A stretch of 12,491 bases of DNA from assembly GCA_016781725.1 (NCBI GenBank), contig JADDPU010000318.1, positions 1-12,491 of the forward strand, read 5' to 3'. The notes under the pieces were generated by a model that saw only the letters and a list, made by a program, of their open reading frames with translations, had not been told where the DNA came from and searched no databases. Position numbers and translations under genes: made by a program. Below, piece by piece: positions 1 through 5,594 of the stretch (position 1 is the stretch's first letter; each line of letters starts with the position of its first letter). The DNA comes from Rubrobacter sp. Its GTDB lineage: Bacteria; Actinomycetota; Rubrobacteria; Rubrobacterales; Rubrobacteraceae.

Positions 1-42
1 TGCTTCTCCTTCCTTGCCTGTGTTTAGACAAAGATTTTAAAC
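1..42 (-). promoter_or_regulatory. Ribosome site and upstream region of a gene beginning just off the left edge
   Basis: Read on the minus strand, bases 13-6 are GGAAGGAG, a near-perfect Shine-Dalgarno, and only five bases remain before the window ends. A minus-strand gene therefore probably starts at or just beyond position 1. The AT-rich stretch behind it holds an inverted repeat, GTTTA (22-26) and TAAAC (38-42), and TAAAAT, which resembles a -10 box, but no good -35 is visible. The hairpin at 66-95 would insulate this unit from the operon to the right. Confidence 0.4.
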
Positions 43-65
43 GCTCGGGACCTTACCGGGACCCC

Positions 66-95
66 GGCGGTCCTCCCGTCGTCCGGAGGACCGTC
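66..95 (-). terminator. GC-rich hairpin, probable operon terminator
   Basis: CGGTCCTCC (68-76) pairs perfectly with GGAGGACCG (85-93) around an eight-base loop, and the stem gains one G-T and one G-C pair outward. It lies about 40 bases past the stop of the 40-residue ORF in the minus direction. There is no T-tract next to it, so it is either a U-less hairpin or only an mRNA-stabilising structure. Confidence 0.45.
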
Positions 96-131
96 TCGCT
101 CATCGGCTCATCTCCCGATCTCGAACCGGCC

Positions 132-254
132 TCAGCGGGCGAGCCGCCTGGCGACGGCCAGCCCTGCCAGCAAGATCGGGGCCCCCGTCATCAGACACCC
201 GATGGGTACTACCACGCAGCACCCCCTGCGGTTACCGCGCCCCCAACCGATCAT
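132..254 (-). CDS. Small Cys/Gly-containing membrane peptide, 40 aa, unknown function
   Basis: This frame runs from ATG at 254 to TGA at 132. A GGAGG lies four bases upstream (259-263), a usable though slightly close ribosome site. The peptide has a basic head (MIGWGRGNRRGCC), a hydrophobic stretch at about residues 12-34 (VVVPIGCLMTGAPILLAGLA) and a basic tail (ARRLAR), as expected for one membrane span. Three cysteines lie at or near the start of the span. Third codon positions are mostly G or C, like the neighbouring genes. It lies about 80 bases after the DUF3618 gene on the same strand and before a hairpin, so it could be the last gene of that operon. I do not recognise a named family. 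It is too short for default gene-calling, and chance cannot be excluded. Confidence 0.5.
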   Translation of the reverse strand: MIGWGRGNRRGCCVVVPIGCLMTGAPILLAGLAVARRLAR

Positions 255-334
255 CCACCCTCCGCTCCGAAGGGCTCCGGACGCGGCCTCTCGACCGCCC
301 CGAAGCCCTCCTAGCTGTAACCGACTCGACCCTT

Positions 335-1294
335 CTACTGGTTGGTCAGCCCCTGGTTCTCGGCCTCCTGCTGGGCCGCGCCTTGGGCCTCTTCGGCCAC
401 CCGCTGCACCCTCTCCTGGGCGTCCTGGGCCTTCTCCTGGGCCTTCTCCACGAGGTTGTCGCGGGCCTCGCCCATCACCTCGTGCTCTTTGCTCGTCTCA
501 GGGATCGCCAGCCCCACGGCCGCCCCGACACCCACACCCAGGGCGCCCATGGCCAGCGGGTTCTCCCTGAGCATCCGCTGGAAGCCGCCGCTTGCCCTCT
601 GGGCCTGGTAGCGGGCCTGATCGCCCAAGCTGCTGACCCTGTCCTGAGTACGGCTGGCGAGCTCACCCGCCTTGTCCTGGGCCTGGGTGGCGGTCTCCCC
701 GACCCTGTCCCTGGCGTTACCTAGCGCCTGGCCCGCCGAAGAGCCGCCCGCTCCCTGCCCTTCGTAACGCGGCGGGTAGCCGGCGGGCGCGTACTCGCCG
801 GTGGGATAGCCCTCGACGTAGGCCGCGTCCCTATAGACCACGTCCCGGTAAGGCGGTCGCGACGTAGAGCTCTGCCTTCTGGAGCTCACGAAGAGCCAAC
901 CGAGGCCTACGCCCGCAAGCGCCGCCGGCAACGGGTTCTGCCTGATGGCCTCCACGATGCCCGAGCCCGCCTCCTGGGCCTTGCCCACGGTTGCCTCCCT
1001 TACCCTGTCTTTGGCCTGCTCCTTTAAATTCTCCGGGCTAAGCTTCTCCTGGATGGCGTCGACCGTCTCGCCCATACCGGCCCTGGTGCGCTCTATCTCG
1101 GCCCTGGTGCGCTCTATCTCGTCGACCTCAGCCTCGCCACCGGGGGCGGATCCCGCGGTTACCGCGTCCGGGTCGTAGGCCTCGGTGGCCGGATCGAAGC
1201 CCGGCTCCCCCGGTAGCGGCGCCGTGATCCTGTCGTCCGCGTCGAGCGGGTCGCGCCCTGGGTCGCGCCCTATCTGGTCTGGTCTTTCGCCCAT
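335..1294 (-). CDS. DUF3618-domain, LEA-like membrane protein (319 aa)
   Basis: Residues about 57-105 match the actinobacterial DUF3618 pattern, an acidic/basic helix with IERTRAEIERTRAGMGETVD followed by a KLSP turn. Next come a short hydrophobic segment (about 119-137, NPLPAALAGVGLGWLF), a Tyr/Pro-rich linker (148-178), an amphipathic Ala/Gln/Lys/Glu region (187-236), a second Gly-rich hydrophobic segment (244-264, NPLAMGALGVGVGAAVG) and a highly charged helical tail (268-315). The repeated NP-L-Gly pattern resembles the membrane anchor of ElaB/YqjD (DUF883) proteins. The start is ATG with GGAGG seven bases upstream. It overlaps the end of the Holin-X gene by 25 bases, indicating translational coupling. 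The likely role is structural or protective at the membrane, by inference from composition; no enzyme motif is visible. Confidence 0.85.
   Translation of the reverse strand: MGERPDQIGRDPGRDPLDADDRITAPLPGEPGFDPATEAYDPDAVTAGSAPGGEAEVDEIERTRAEIERTRAGMGETVDAIQEKLSPENLKEQAKDRVREATVGKAQEAGSGIVEAIRQNPLPAALAGVGLGWLFVSSRRQSSTSRPPYRDVVYRDAAYVEGYPTGEYAPAGYPPRYEGQGAGGSSAGQALGNARDRVGETATQAQDKAGELASRTQDRVSSLGDQARYQAQRASGGFQRMLRENPLAMGALGVGVGAAVGLAIPETSKEHEVMGEARDNLVEKAQEKAQDAQERVQRVAEEAQGAAQQEAENQGLTNQ
1079..1120. repeat. Perfect 21-bp tandem duplication inside the DUF3618 gene
   Basis: Bases 1079-1099 are repeated exactly at 1100-1120. On the coding (minus) strand each copy encodes one heptad, EIERTRA, so the duplication extends a helical or coiled-coil segment by exactly two turns and keeps the frame. 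Identity at every base suggests a recent slippage or duplication event. Confidence 0.9.
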
Positions 1295-1659
1295 TGCCCA
1301 TCCTCCTTTAGCGTCTCTATAGTCTGCCTGGGTGCGAGGTCTTCTTGCTTGAGCGCGTCGAGACCCCTCCTAACCAAAAAGTAGCCTACCCCCGCCACCA
1401 CCAGCCCGACCAACAGCGCAGACAGCCACATAGGGATCGCCTGCCCCAACAGCACGATCACCCCGGCCAAAATCGCCAAGAGCCCCGCGTAGGCCACAGC
1501 CCCTCCTGCGGCCAAGAATCCTACGTCCTTGCCTACCCTTGAGGCCTTCTGGCTCATCTCGGTTTTGGCGAGCTGGACCTCCTTGCGCACCAGCGTTGAG
1601 GTGTCCTGCGCGAGCTCCGAGAAGAGCTCGCCGAGCGATCTTTCGTCCCTGTCCTGCAT
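1270..1659 (-). CDS. Holin-X family (holin superfamily III, PF07332/DUF1469) membrane protein, 129 aa
   Basis: The N-terminal helix (LGELFSELAQDTSTLVRKEV and onward to about residue 45) is the hallmark of the putative actinobacterial Holin-X family. It is followed by two membrane spans at about 48-74 and 76-97 and a short charged tail. The family name is historical. Chromosomal members lie beside DUF3618 and similar genes, and there is no phage context here, so lysis is unlikely. ATG at 1659 is chosen over the adjacent in-frame TTG at 1662 because AGGAGG (1664-1669) would abut the TTG. That ribosome site overlaps the stop codon of the preceding gene (1668-1670), and the 3' end overlaps the DUF3618 start by 25 bases. 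Tight co-translation of the three proteins is therefore expected. Confidence 0.88.
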   Translation of the reverse strand: MQDRDERSLGELFSELAQDTSTLVRKEVQLAKTEMSQKASRVGKDVGFLAAGGAVAYAGLLAILAGVIVLLGQAIPMWLSALLVGLVVAGVGYFLVRRGLDALKQEDLAPRQTIETLKEDGQWAKDQTR

Positions 1660-1667
1660 CAACCCTC

Positions 1668-2312
1668 CTAAACGTCCCGAGAGCTCTCAGGGGCGTACCC
1701 CCCGCTCAGGGGCTCTCCGGTGGTGGTCGTCGGAGTCCGGCTCGGCGTCGGCGAGCCCGCCCCGGTCTCCGGAGGAAGCGCCGTTCCGGGCTCGCCGGTC
1801 CCGTGAGAGATCGCCGCGCTGCTGGTCGCACCACCGGTCGCACCGAGTCCCTGGCCGCCCGAGGCTGCCTCCTGCGAAGAGCTCTTCAAAAAGCGGGTGG
1901 CGAAGAACCCGAGGGCGACAGCCCCGCCAACGAAGAGGGCCGGCCTCCTACGCGCAAAGCCCCGCACCTCGTCGGTGATCTCGTCGACGCTCGTCTCGCG
2001 CAAATAGCCGGAGAACCGCTCGACCTGGTCCGAGGCCTGGTCGGCGTACTGGGCGACCGGTCCCTGGCCCTGCCTCCTGAGCTGCTGGGCGGTCTCCCTG
2101 AGCGCCGACTGCACGGGCGTCAGCCTCTGGGCGGCCTGGTGCTTCTGGTAGTCTAGCTGGCTCTTGACCTGCTCACCGCCCCGGTTCGCAAGGTCGCTTG
2201 CCTGCTGCCTGGCCTGCTGGGCGAACTGCTGCCCCTGTTGCTTGGCCTGCTGCGTCACCTGACCGCTGCTGCTCCCGGTCTGCCCGGTCGTGCCGCCGAG
2301 GTTCTGCTCCAC
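1668..2312 (-). CDS. Gln-rich single-span membrane protein, 214 aa, stress-operon member
   Basis: Residues 1-65 are rich in Gln/Ala/Ser (QQAKQQGQQFAQQARQQAS) and predicted to be helical or disordered. A conserved-looking core follows at about 66-142: VQSALRETAQQLRRQGQ, then DQASDQVERFSGYL, then VDEITDEVRGFARRRP running into a single membrane span (124-142, ALFVGGAVALGFFATRFL). The tail (145-214) is low-complexity Gly/Ser/Thr/Pro. This layout occurs in actinobacterial membrane proteins near DUF3618/Holin-X genes. I know of no biochemical function. Initiation is at GTG with AAGGAG six bases upstream. The stop overlaps the ribosome site of the Holin-X gene. The upstream 111 bases separate it from the 31-residue membrane peptide on the same strand. 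Confidence 0.82.
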   Translation of the reverse strand: MEQNLGGTTGQTGSSSGQVTQQAKQQGQQFAQQARQQASDLANRGGEQVKSQLDYQKHQAAQRLTPVQSALRETAQQLRRQGQGPVAQYADQASDQVERFSGYLRETSVDEITDEVRGFARRRPALFVGGAVALGFFATRFLKSSSQEAASGGQGLGATGGATSSAAISHGTGEPGTALPPETGAGSPTPSRTPTTTTGEPLSGGYAPESSRDV

Positions 2313-2423
2313 TGCCCTCTCCTTCCGATCGCCTGCCTACACAGAACCCAAAAAAGGGCCCTGAATCACTCGCAAACCCGCGCCTACACTACTACTCCGC
2401 ACCCGGCGCGGTCTCTCCACCAC

Positions 2424-2519
2424 TCAAAGCATCAGGAGGAGGTTCGCCAGCAAGGTCAAGGTCACGCTCAAGACCACGCTCACCAACAACCAGAACAGGC
2501 ACCCTCCGGGAACGCGCAA
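2424..2519 (-). CDS. 31-residue single-span membrane peptide, probable first gene of the stress operon
   Basis: The frame starts with TTG at 2519, exactly seven bases after GGAAGGAG (2534-2527), and ends at TGA 2424. It encodes a short polar head (MRVPGGC) and then an almost uninterrupted hydrophobic helix (LFWLLVSVVLSVTLTLLANL and on to the C-terminus). The combination of an optimal ribosome site, a membrane helix and a strong promoter about 155 bases upstream argues for a real gene. The next gene on the strand starts 111 bases on. It has no known family that I can name. Single-span peptides of this size often modulate a partner membrane protein, but here that is only inference. Confidence 0.6.
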   Translation of the reverse strand: MRVPGGCLFWLLVSVVLSVTLTLLANLLLML

Positions 2520-2675
2520 TCCCCGTCTCCTTCCCTCTCCGGGCGTGCTACCCGTCCCTCCCGCGCACTCCTCGTAAAACCCGGACCCCCATCAGCCTAC
2601 GAACCTAATCACTCTCGGTCTCGGGTGACCCCTTTCGGTCGTCAAACATCCTCGTCGCTCCGTACCCCTACTGTT
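2520..2675 (-). other. Long leader between the operon promoter and the 31-residue ORF
   Basis: If the promoter at 2682-2710 is used, the transcript starts near 2675 and has about 155 untranslated bases before the TTG at 2519. The only other frames are two 14-codon ORFs, at 2649-2605 and just after it, with weak or no ribosome site. I recognise no riboswitch class and no strong hairpin. Confidence 0.35.
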
Positions 2676-2681
2676 GCGGCC

Positions 2682-2710
2682 AGTATAATAGCATCCTTAG
2701 GTAAAGTCAA
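2682..2710 (-). promoter_or_regulatory. Strong housekeeping-type promoter of the left membrane-protein operon
   Basis: On the minus strand, TTGACT (2710-2705) and TATACT (2687-2682) are separated by exactly 17 bases. Each box differs from the sigma-70/HrdB consensus at one position. It sits in an AT-rich island within GC-rich DNA and points at the 31-residue ORF and the genes after it. Confidence 0.7.
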
Positions 2711-2734
2711 CTATACTAAGCTATGGTTAGTCAA
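2705..2734. promoter_or_regulatory. Direct repeat AGTCAA, possible operator
   Basis: AGTCAA occurs at 2705-2710 and 2729-2734, two identical copies 24 bp apart. The first coincides with the -35 box of the leftward promoter. Between them is a short inverted repeat, CTAA (2716-2719) and TTAG (2727-2730). A protein bound here could block the leftward promoter. The divergent HTH regulator at 2803 is the obvious candidate, but this is inference from position only. Confidence 0.3.
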
Positions 2735-2802
2735 ACAAAAGCGAGTCGGTTTGGGGTAAGGTACGTTGGGTCCAGCGATCCACGCATCGGGAGGAGTTGG
2801 TA

Positions 2803-3549
2803 ATGGCGCGATCGTCGGAGAGTGAGTTGTTGGGTGCCGAGGACGTCGCCGCGATAGTAGGGGTAAAGGAGACCACGGTGTGGCGCTGGTGCCGCCAGGG
2901 GACGTTGCCGTGCCTGAAGGTCGGCAAGCACTGGCGCATCAGGCGGGAGGTCCTGGAGGACTTTCTCAAGCGCAGCGAGCGCTCGGCGACACTCGTCAGC
3001 CGGCTCGACTCCTTCCTGCGGGTGCCTGACAACGTGCTCGCCATCGCCCAAGGCACCGACATCCTGCGTCGTCTGGACGCCGCCTTCTTCCTGGTCGGCG
3101 AGGCGAGGGGTGGGTTGTTGGTGAAGTTCTACGGCGGGGAGATCGACTCCGAGGACGAGCTTCGCGCCAGCCTGGAGCAGAACGGTCTCGAGGCCGGGCG
3201 CCTGAAGCGGGCGGGGCGTCTCATCATGAAGCCCGAGGGGGACCCCTCAGACGGGCGGGTAGAGGCGCTGGGAGAGATCCTGGAGGAAACCGAGCAGGGA
3301 CGCACCGTGTGGGCTTCCTTCGACTGGGCCGTAGAGGTCGACCTGGACACCGCCCTAGAGCAGCAAGAGAGGTTGAACGAGCTCGTCGAAGCCAGGCAGC
3401 TCGTGGTCAAGACGGCGGCGCTCGAGGAGGCCATCGACGAATGGCCGGCCTCGTCGCTGCGGCGGGCCCAGGCTTCCCACTCCGGCAATATCCTGGCCTC
3501 CGAGTCCGGGCTCTTACTGAGCCGGGCGACGCCGATGCCGCCCACCTGA
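2803..3549 (+). CDS. HTH regulator with probable DcmR/MEDS-like sensor domain (248 aa)
   Basis: Residues 8-56 form an excisionase/MerR-type helix-turn-helix (LLGAEDVAAIVGVKETTVWR, with WRWCRQGTLPCLKVGKHWRI as recognition helix and wing). Residues about 77-245 form a mixed alpha/beta domain that includes FFLVGEARGGLLVKFYGGE, IMKPEGDPSDGRVEAL and TVWASFDWAVEV. Its layout resembles the MEDS sensory domain of DcmR, the dichloromethane dehalogenase regulator, though it is divergent and the assignment is tentative. ATG at 2803 is chosen because GGAGGAG (2790-2796) lies six bases upstream and would abut the in-frame TTG at 2797. The gene is divergent from the left operon, across an AT-rich region with repeats, so it plausibly controls that operon and itself. 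The inducing signal is unknown. Confidence 0.8.
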   Translation: MARSSESELLGAEDVAAIVGVKETTVWRWCRQGTLPCLKVGKHWRIRREVLEDFLKRSERSATLVSRLDSFLRVPDNVLAIAQGTDILRRLDAAFFLVGEARGGLLVKFYGGEIDSEDELRASLEQNGLEAGRLKRAGRLIMKPEGDPSDGRVEALGEILEETEQGRTVWASFDWAVEVDLDTALEQQERLNELVEARQLVVKTAALEEAIDEWPASSLRRAQASHSGNILASESGLLLSRATPMPPT

Positions 3550-3568
3550 GCCCCCAAGAACGCCGCGA

Positions 3569-3594
3569 GCGGCGCTAGATCCCCGAAGCGCCGC
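3569..3594. terminator. Hairpin between convergent genes
   Basis: GCGGCGCT (3569-3576) pairs perfectly with AGCGCCGC (3587-3594) around a ten-base loop, 19 bases after the stop of the HTH regulator and before the convergent WYL gene end. There is no T-run, so it is a possible bidirectional U-less terminator. Confidence 0.4.
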
Positions 3595-3645
3595 CGCGGG
3601 CCTTGGTCTGGAAGGATGCGGACCGACCAAGATCCCGCGGACGGC

Positions 3646-4620
3646 TCACGCCCCTACCTCAGCACGCCCCGCGCGGGCTACGAGCTCTCGAGCGTGCCTC
3701 TGCAGCGCCTCACGCAGCTCGGGCGGACGGCGCACCAAGAAAGGGAAGGAGAGCCCGGCCAGCACCCGGGCCATCCATCCCAAATCCGAGGTCGAAGAGC
3801 GCAGGAGCACGCCGCCAGGCACCTCTTCGAGCGAGATCCCCATGGTGGGAACCTGCTCGCGCGCCTCGCCCGGCTCCGCCTCAAGCAGCACCTCCACGGC
3901 CCAGCGATCCTCCTGCATGTCCGCGAGCGACTGCAGCACCCGCTCGGGGGTGTCGAGGTCGGGCGGGCGCTCGAACGCCTCCCCGAGCGGCTCCACCGCG
4001 AGCACCCTGTCGAGCCTGAAGAGACGCCTCCCGTCTCGAAGGTGGCAGTAACCGAGGGCGTACCAGTACACCTCGCCCTGGACGACGGCGTAGGGGTCCA
4101 CGCTCCGCTCCGTCTCCTCCGAGAGCCCGGACCGGTAGCGCATCCTGACCCGCCTGCGCTCCCGCACGGCGGCGCTTAAGGTTACGACGACCTCCCCGGC
4201 CGGTAGCCGCGAAGGGGCGACGATGGCCGGGACCACAGCCTCCTCGAAGGTCCTGACCCGCTCGCGCAGGACGTCCGGCATCACCCGCTCCAGCTTCGCC
4301 AGAGCCCCCTCGACCGCAGGGGCTGCGCCGGAGAGGCCGAGACGGCGGGCCGAGAGCAGCCCAAGGGCCAGCGCTAGCGTCTCCTCGTCGGTGAACATCA
4401 TCGGTGGTAGCTTGAACCCTGGCCTCAAGGCGTAGGCGCCGTAGCGGCCCCGCTCGGCCTCCACCGGCACCCCCATCTCCTGCAGCATCGCCACGTAGCG
4501 GCGCACGGTCCGCTCACCGACCTCGAGCCTCCTGGCCAGCTCGGGACCACCCATCCGCCCGCGCGCCTGCAACAGCTCCAGCATCGAGAGCAACCTCGTC
4601 GTCGGACGGTACCCGTACAC
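3646..4620 (-). CDS. WYL-domain transcriptional regulator (YafY/PafC type, 324 aa)
   Basis: Residues 1-60 are a DeoR-type winged helix (TRLLSMLELLQARGRMGGPE, ARRLEVGERTVRRYVAMLQEMG). The conserved FKLPPMMFTDEETLAL motif at 69-84 links it to the WYL fold (about 137-210), with the R-Y-R strand (160-163) and VYWYALGYCHLRDGRRLFRL (184-203). The WYL triplet itself reads W186-Y187-A188, a mild variant. A WCX-like C-terminal domain follows (about 235-318). Family members are repressors or activators that sense nucleic acid or small-molecule ligands. The start is GTG with a GGAGG-rich upstream region. The gene is divergent from a 69-residue ORF and shares a short control region with it. Its targets are not evident from the sequence, beyond likely autoregulation. 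Confidence 0.9.
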   Translation of the reverse strand: MYGYRPTTRLLSMLELLQARGRMGGPELARRLEVGERTVRRYVAMLQEMGVPVEAERGRYGAYALRPGFKLPPMMFTDEETLALALGLLSARRLGLSGAAPAVEGALAKLERVMPDVLRERVRTFEEAVVPAIVAPSRLPAGEVVVTLSAAVRERRRVRMRYRSGLSEETERSVDPYAVVQGEVYWYALGYCHLRDGRRLFRLDRVLAVEPLGEAFERPPDLDTPERVLQSLADMQEDRWAVEVLLEAEPGEAREQVPTMGISLEEVPGGVLLRSSTSDLGWMARVLAGLSFPFLVRRPPELREALQRHARELVARAGRAEVGA

Positions 4621-4659
4621 CCGCCCTCCACCTCCAAGACCTCGCCGCCACGTAGGCTA

Positions 4660-4680
4660 TCAGGAAGGATTATGACCTGT
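4660..4680. promoter_or_regulatory. Shared control region of the WYL gene and divergent small gene
   Basis: The 105-base divergent region has an AT-rich core with CAGG (4661-4664) and CCTG (4676-4679) as a small inverted repeat. Between the arms, GATTAT on the plus strand and CATAAT on the minus strand both resemble -10 boxes. Convincing -35 boxes are not visible. It is a plausible binding site for the WYL repressor. Confidence 0.3.
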
Positions 4681-4725
4681 TTGGCCAGTACATTCACCCC
4701 GCAGGCGAGAGAGGGAGTACGGGGC

Positions 4726-4935
4726 ATGAACGACTGGTTGACGGTGGAGCTGGCGCGGGAGAGGAAGGCCCAGATTCTGGTCGAGGCCGAGGAGCGGCGG
4801 CTCGCGCGGCCGGTCGCCGGCCCCTCACTGCGGGCACGCATGGCGCGCAAGCTCTTCGAGTTCGCGGTAACGTTAGAACGCGAAGAGACCTGGCGCGCGG
4901 TGTGGGAGGATTTGGAGGCCCCGAGGCAACCGTGA
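4726..4935 (+). CDS. Small charged protein of unknown function (69 aa)
   Basis: It begins MNDWLTVELARERKAQILVE and continues with a Glu/Arg-rich helix, then SLRARMARKLFEFAVTLE and a short acidic tail. It is predicted to be wholly helical and soluble, without a membrane span. ATG at 4726 is preferred over the in-frame ATG at 4672. It has GAGGGAG eight bases upstream, and the extra 18 residues (TCLASTFTPQ...) overlap the probable promoter and have atypical codons. It is divergent from the WYL regulator, so it may be the target of that regulator. No named family is recognised. Confidence 0.7.
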   Translation: MNDWLTVELARERKAQILVEAEERRLARPVAGPSLRARMARKLFEFAVTLEREETWRAVWEDLEAPRQP

Positions 4936-4968
4936 GCTCCGTCTTCGTGGCGCCGGTCCGCCAACCCG

Positions 4969-4996
4969 CCGATCTCCTCCCTCCCCCGCAGATCGG
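4969..4996. terminator. Weak hairpin between convergent genes
   Basis: CCGATCT (4969-4975) pairs with AGATCGG (4990-4996) around a 14-base pyrimidine-rich loop. It fills the 74-base gap between the 69-residue gene and the convergent MarR gene. The stem is short and lacks a T-tract, so it is tentative. Confidence 0.28.
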
Positions 4997-5009
4997 GTAG
5001 AGGGCTGGC

Positions 5010-5531
5010 TCAGACGCTGCGCGCCCCCGAGACCCGCCTAAGTGCCTCGGACAGGACGCGCACCTCGTCGTCGTCGAGGTGCCGGCCGAAGTGCTCGGCG
5101 ATCCCCCTCGCGTAGACGGGCCACATTCTCCGGCGCATCCGGGCGCCCTCCTCCGTAAGCACCGCGAACGAGCCTCGCCGGTCCTCCGGGGTGGGCTCGC
5201 GCCGCAGCAACCCCGCCCCCTCCAGCCGGTCGACCAGCCGCGTCAGGCCGCTACGGCTGAGGACGACGGCGCGCGCGAGCTCGTGCATCCTGAGCCGGTG
5301 CCCCGGGGCCACAGAGAGCTCGAGCAAAACGTCGTACCACCCCAAAGGCGGTAACCCCGCCTCGGCCAACCCCCGCTCGATGCCCTCGATCCCCACCGCG
5401 TAAGCGGTGATGAACGCCCGCCACGCCTCCTCACGCGCCCGATCCAACCCCTCAGGGTAAGCCTGCCCTAAGCCCTTTTTCTCGATCACGGGAAAAAATA
5501 TACCAGCAAGTGGTTGCACGCACAACGACAT
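5010..5531 (-). CDS. MarR-family transcriptional regulator (173 aa, or 159 aa from an internal GTG)
   Basis: The winged helix is clear: WYDVLLELSVAPGHRLRMHE, then LARAVVLSRSGLTRLVDRLE (recognition helix) and LRREPTPEDRRGSFAVLTEE (wing with the family's D-R-R motif), flanked by dimerisation helices. MarR proteins are usually repressors released by phenolics, oxidants or metabolites. Two starts compete. ATG at 5531 has GAGGG seven bases upstream. GTG at 5489 (VIEKKG) has no ribosome site, but a promoter (TTGTGC, 17 bp, TATATT) would start the message next to it, giving a leaderless mRNA. The 14 extra codons have AT-rich third positions unlike the rest of the gene, favouring the shorter form. 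The only cysteine, Cys4, exists only in the longer form. The gene is divergent from a CDGSH-rhodanese pair. Confidence 0.9.
   Translation of the reverse strand: MSLCVQPLAGIFFPVIEKKGLGQAYPEGLDRAREEAWRAFITAYAVGIEGIERGLAEAGLPPLGWYDVLLELSVAPGHRLRMHELARAVVLSRSGLTRLVDRLEGAGLLRREPTPEDRRGSFAVLTEEGARMRRRMWPVYARGIAEHFGRHLDDDEVRVLSEALRRVSGARSV
5497..5525 (-). promoter_or_regulatory. Promoter-like boxes inside the annotated MarR N-terminus
   Basis: On the minus strand, TTGTGC (5525-5520), a 17-base spacer and TATATT (5502-5497) fit a housekeeping promoter whose start would fall within a base or two of the internal GTG at 5489. It implies leaderless initiation, common in Actinobacteria, if the longer reading frame is not the one used. 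Confidence 0.45.
5513..5526. promoter_or_regulatory. Inverted repeat, candidate MarR operator 1
   Basis: GTTGCACGCACAAC is an imperfect palindrome (arms GTTG and CAAC, core YRCGYR). It overlaps the -35 box of the proposed MarR promoter, so a bound dimer would shut off the gene, as in typical MarR autoregulation. Confidence 0.35.
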
Positions 5532-5549
5532 GGTGATACCCTCAATTTA

Positions 5550-5578
5550 GTTGTGTAAGCAATCACTGTACATACAAC
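5550..5578. promoter_or_regulatory. Inverted repeat, candidate MarR operator 2
   Basis: GTTGT at 5550-5554 and ACAAC at 5574-5578 are inverted arms (6 of 8 positions symmetric when extended) with the same GTTG...CAAC ends as the repeat at 5513-5526. It lies directly upstream of the CDGSH gene, over the region where its promoter must be. TACATA (5569-5574) is a possible -10 box. Confidence 0.3.
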
Positions 5579-5594
5579 GATTTGATGAGAGGGG

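Noticed and set aside
1270..1659. Phage lysis cassette suggested by the holin family name
   Set aside because: No endolysin, spanin or structural phage gene is nearby, and the neighbours are DUF3618-type chromosomal stress genes.
2340..2365. Six-T run after GGGCCC on the minus strand, terminator-like
   Set aside because: GGGCCC is itself palindromic but no stem with a proper loop precedes the T-run, so an intrinsic terminator is not supported.
2605..2649. 14-residue ORF (MFDDRKGSPETESD) in the operon leader
   Set aside because: The ribosome site abuts the ATG and the peptide shows no attenuator-like codon run, so there is too little to call it a leader peptide.
2727..3062. Minus-strand frames opposite the HTH regulator
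   Set aside because: They are antisense shadows without a ribosome site or recognisable domain. The plus-strand HTH and sensor protein is clearly the coding one.
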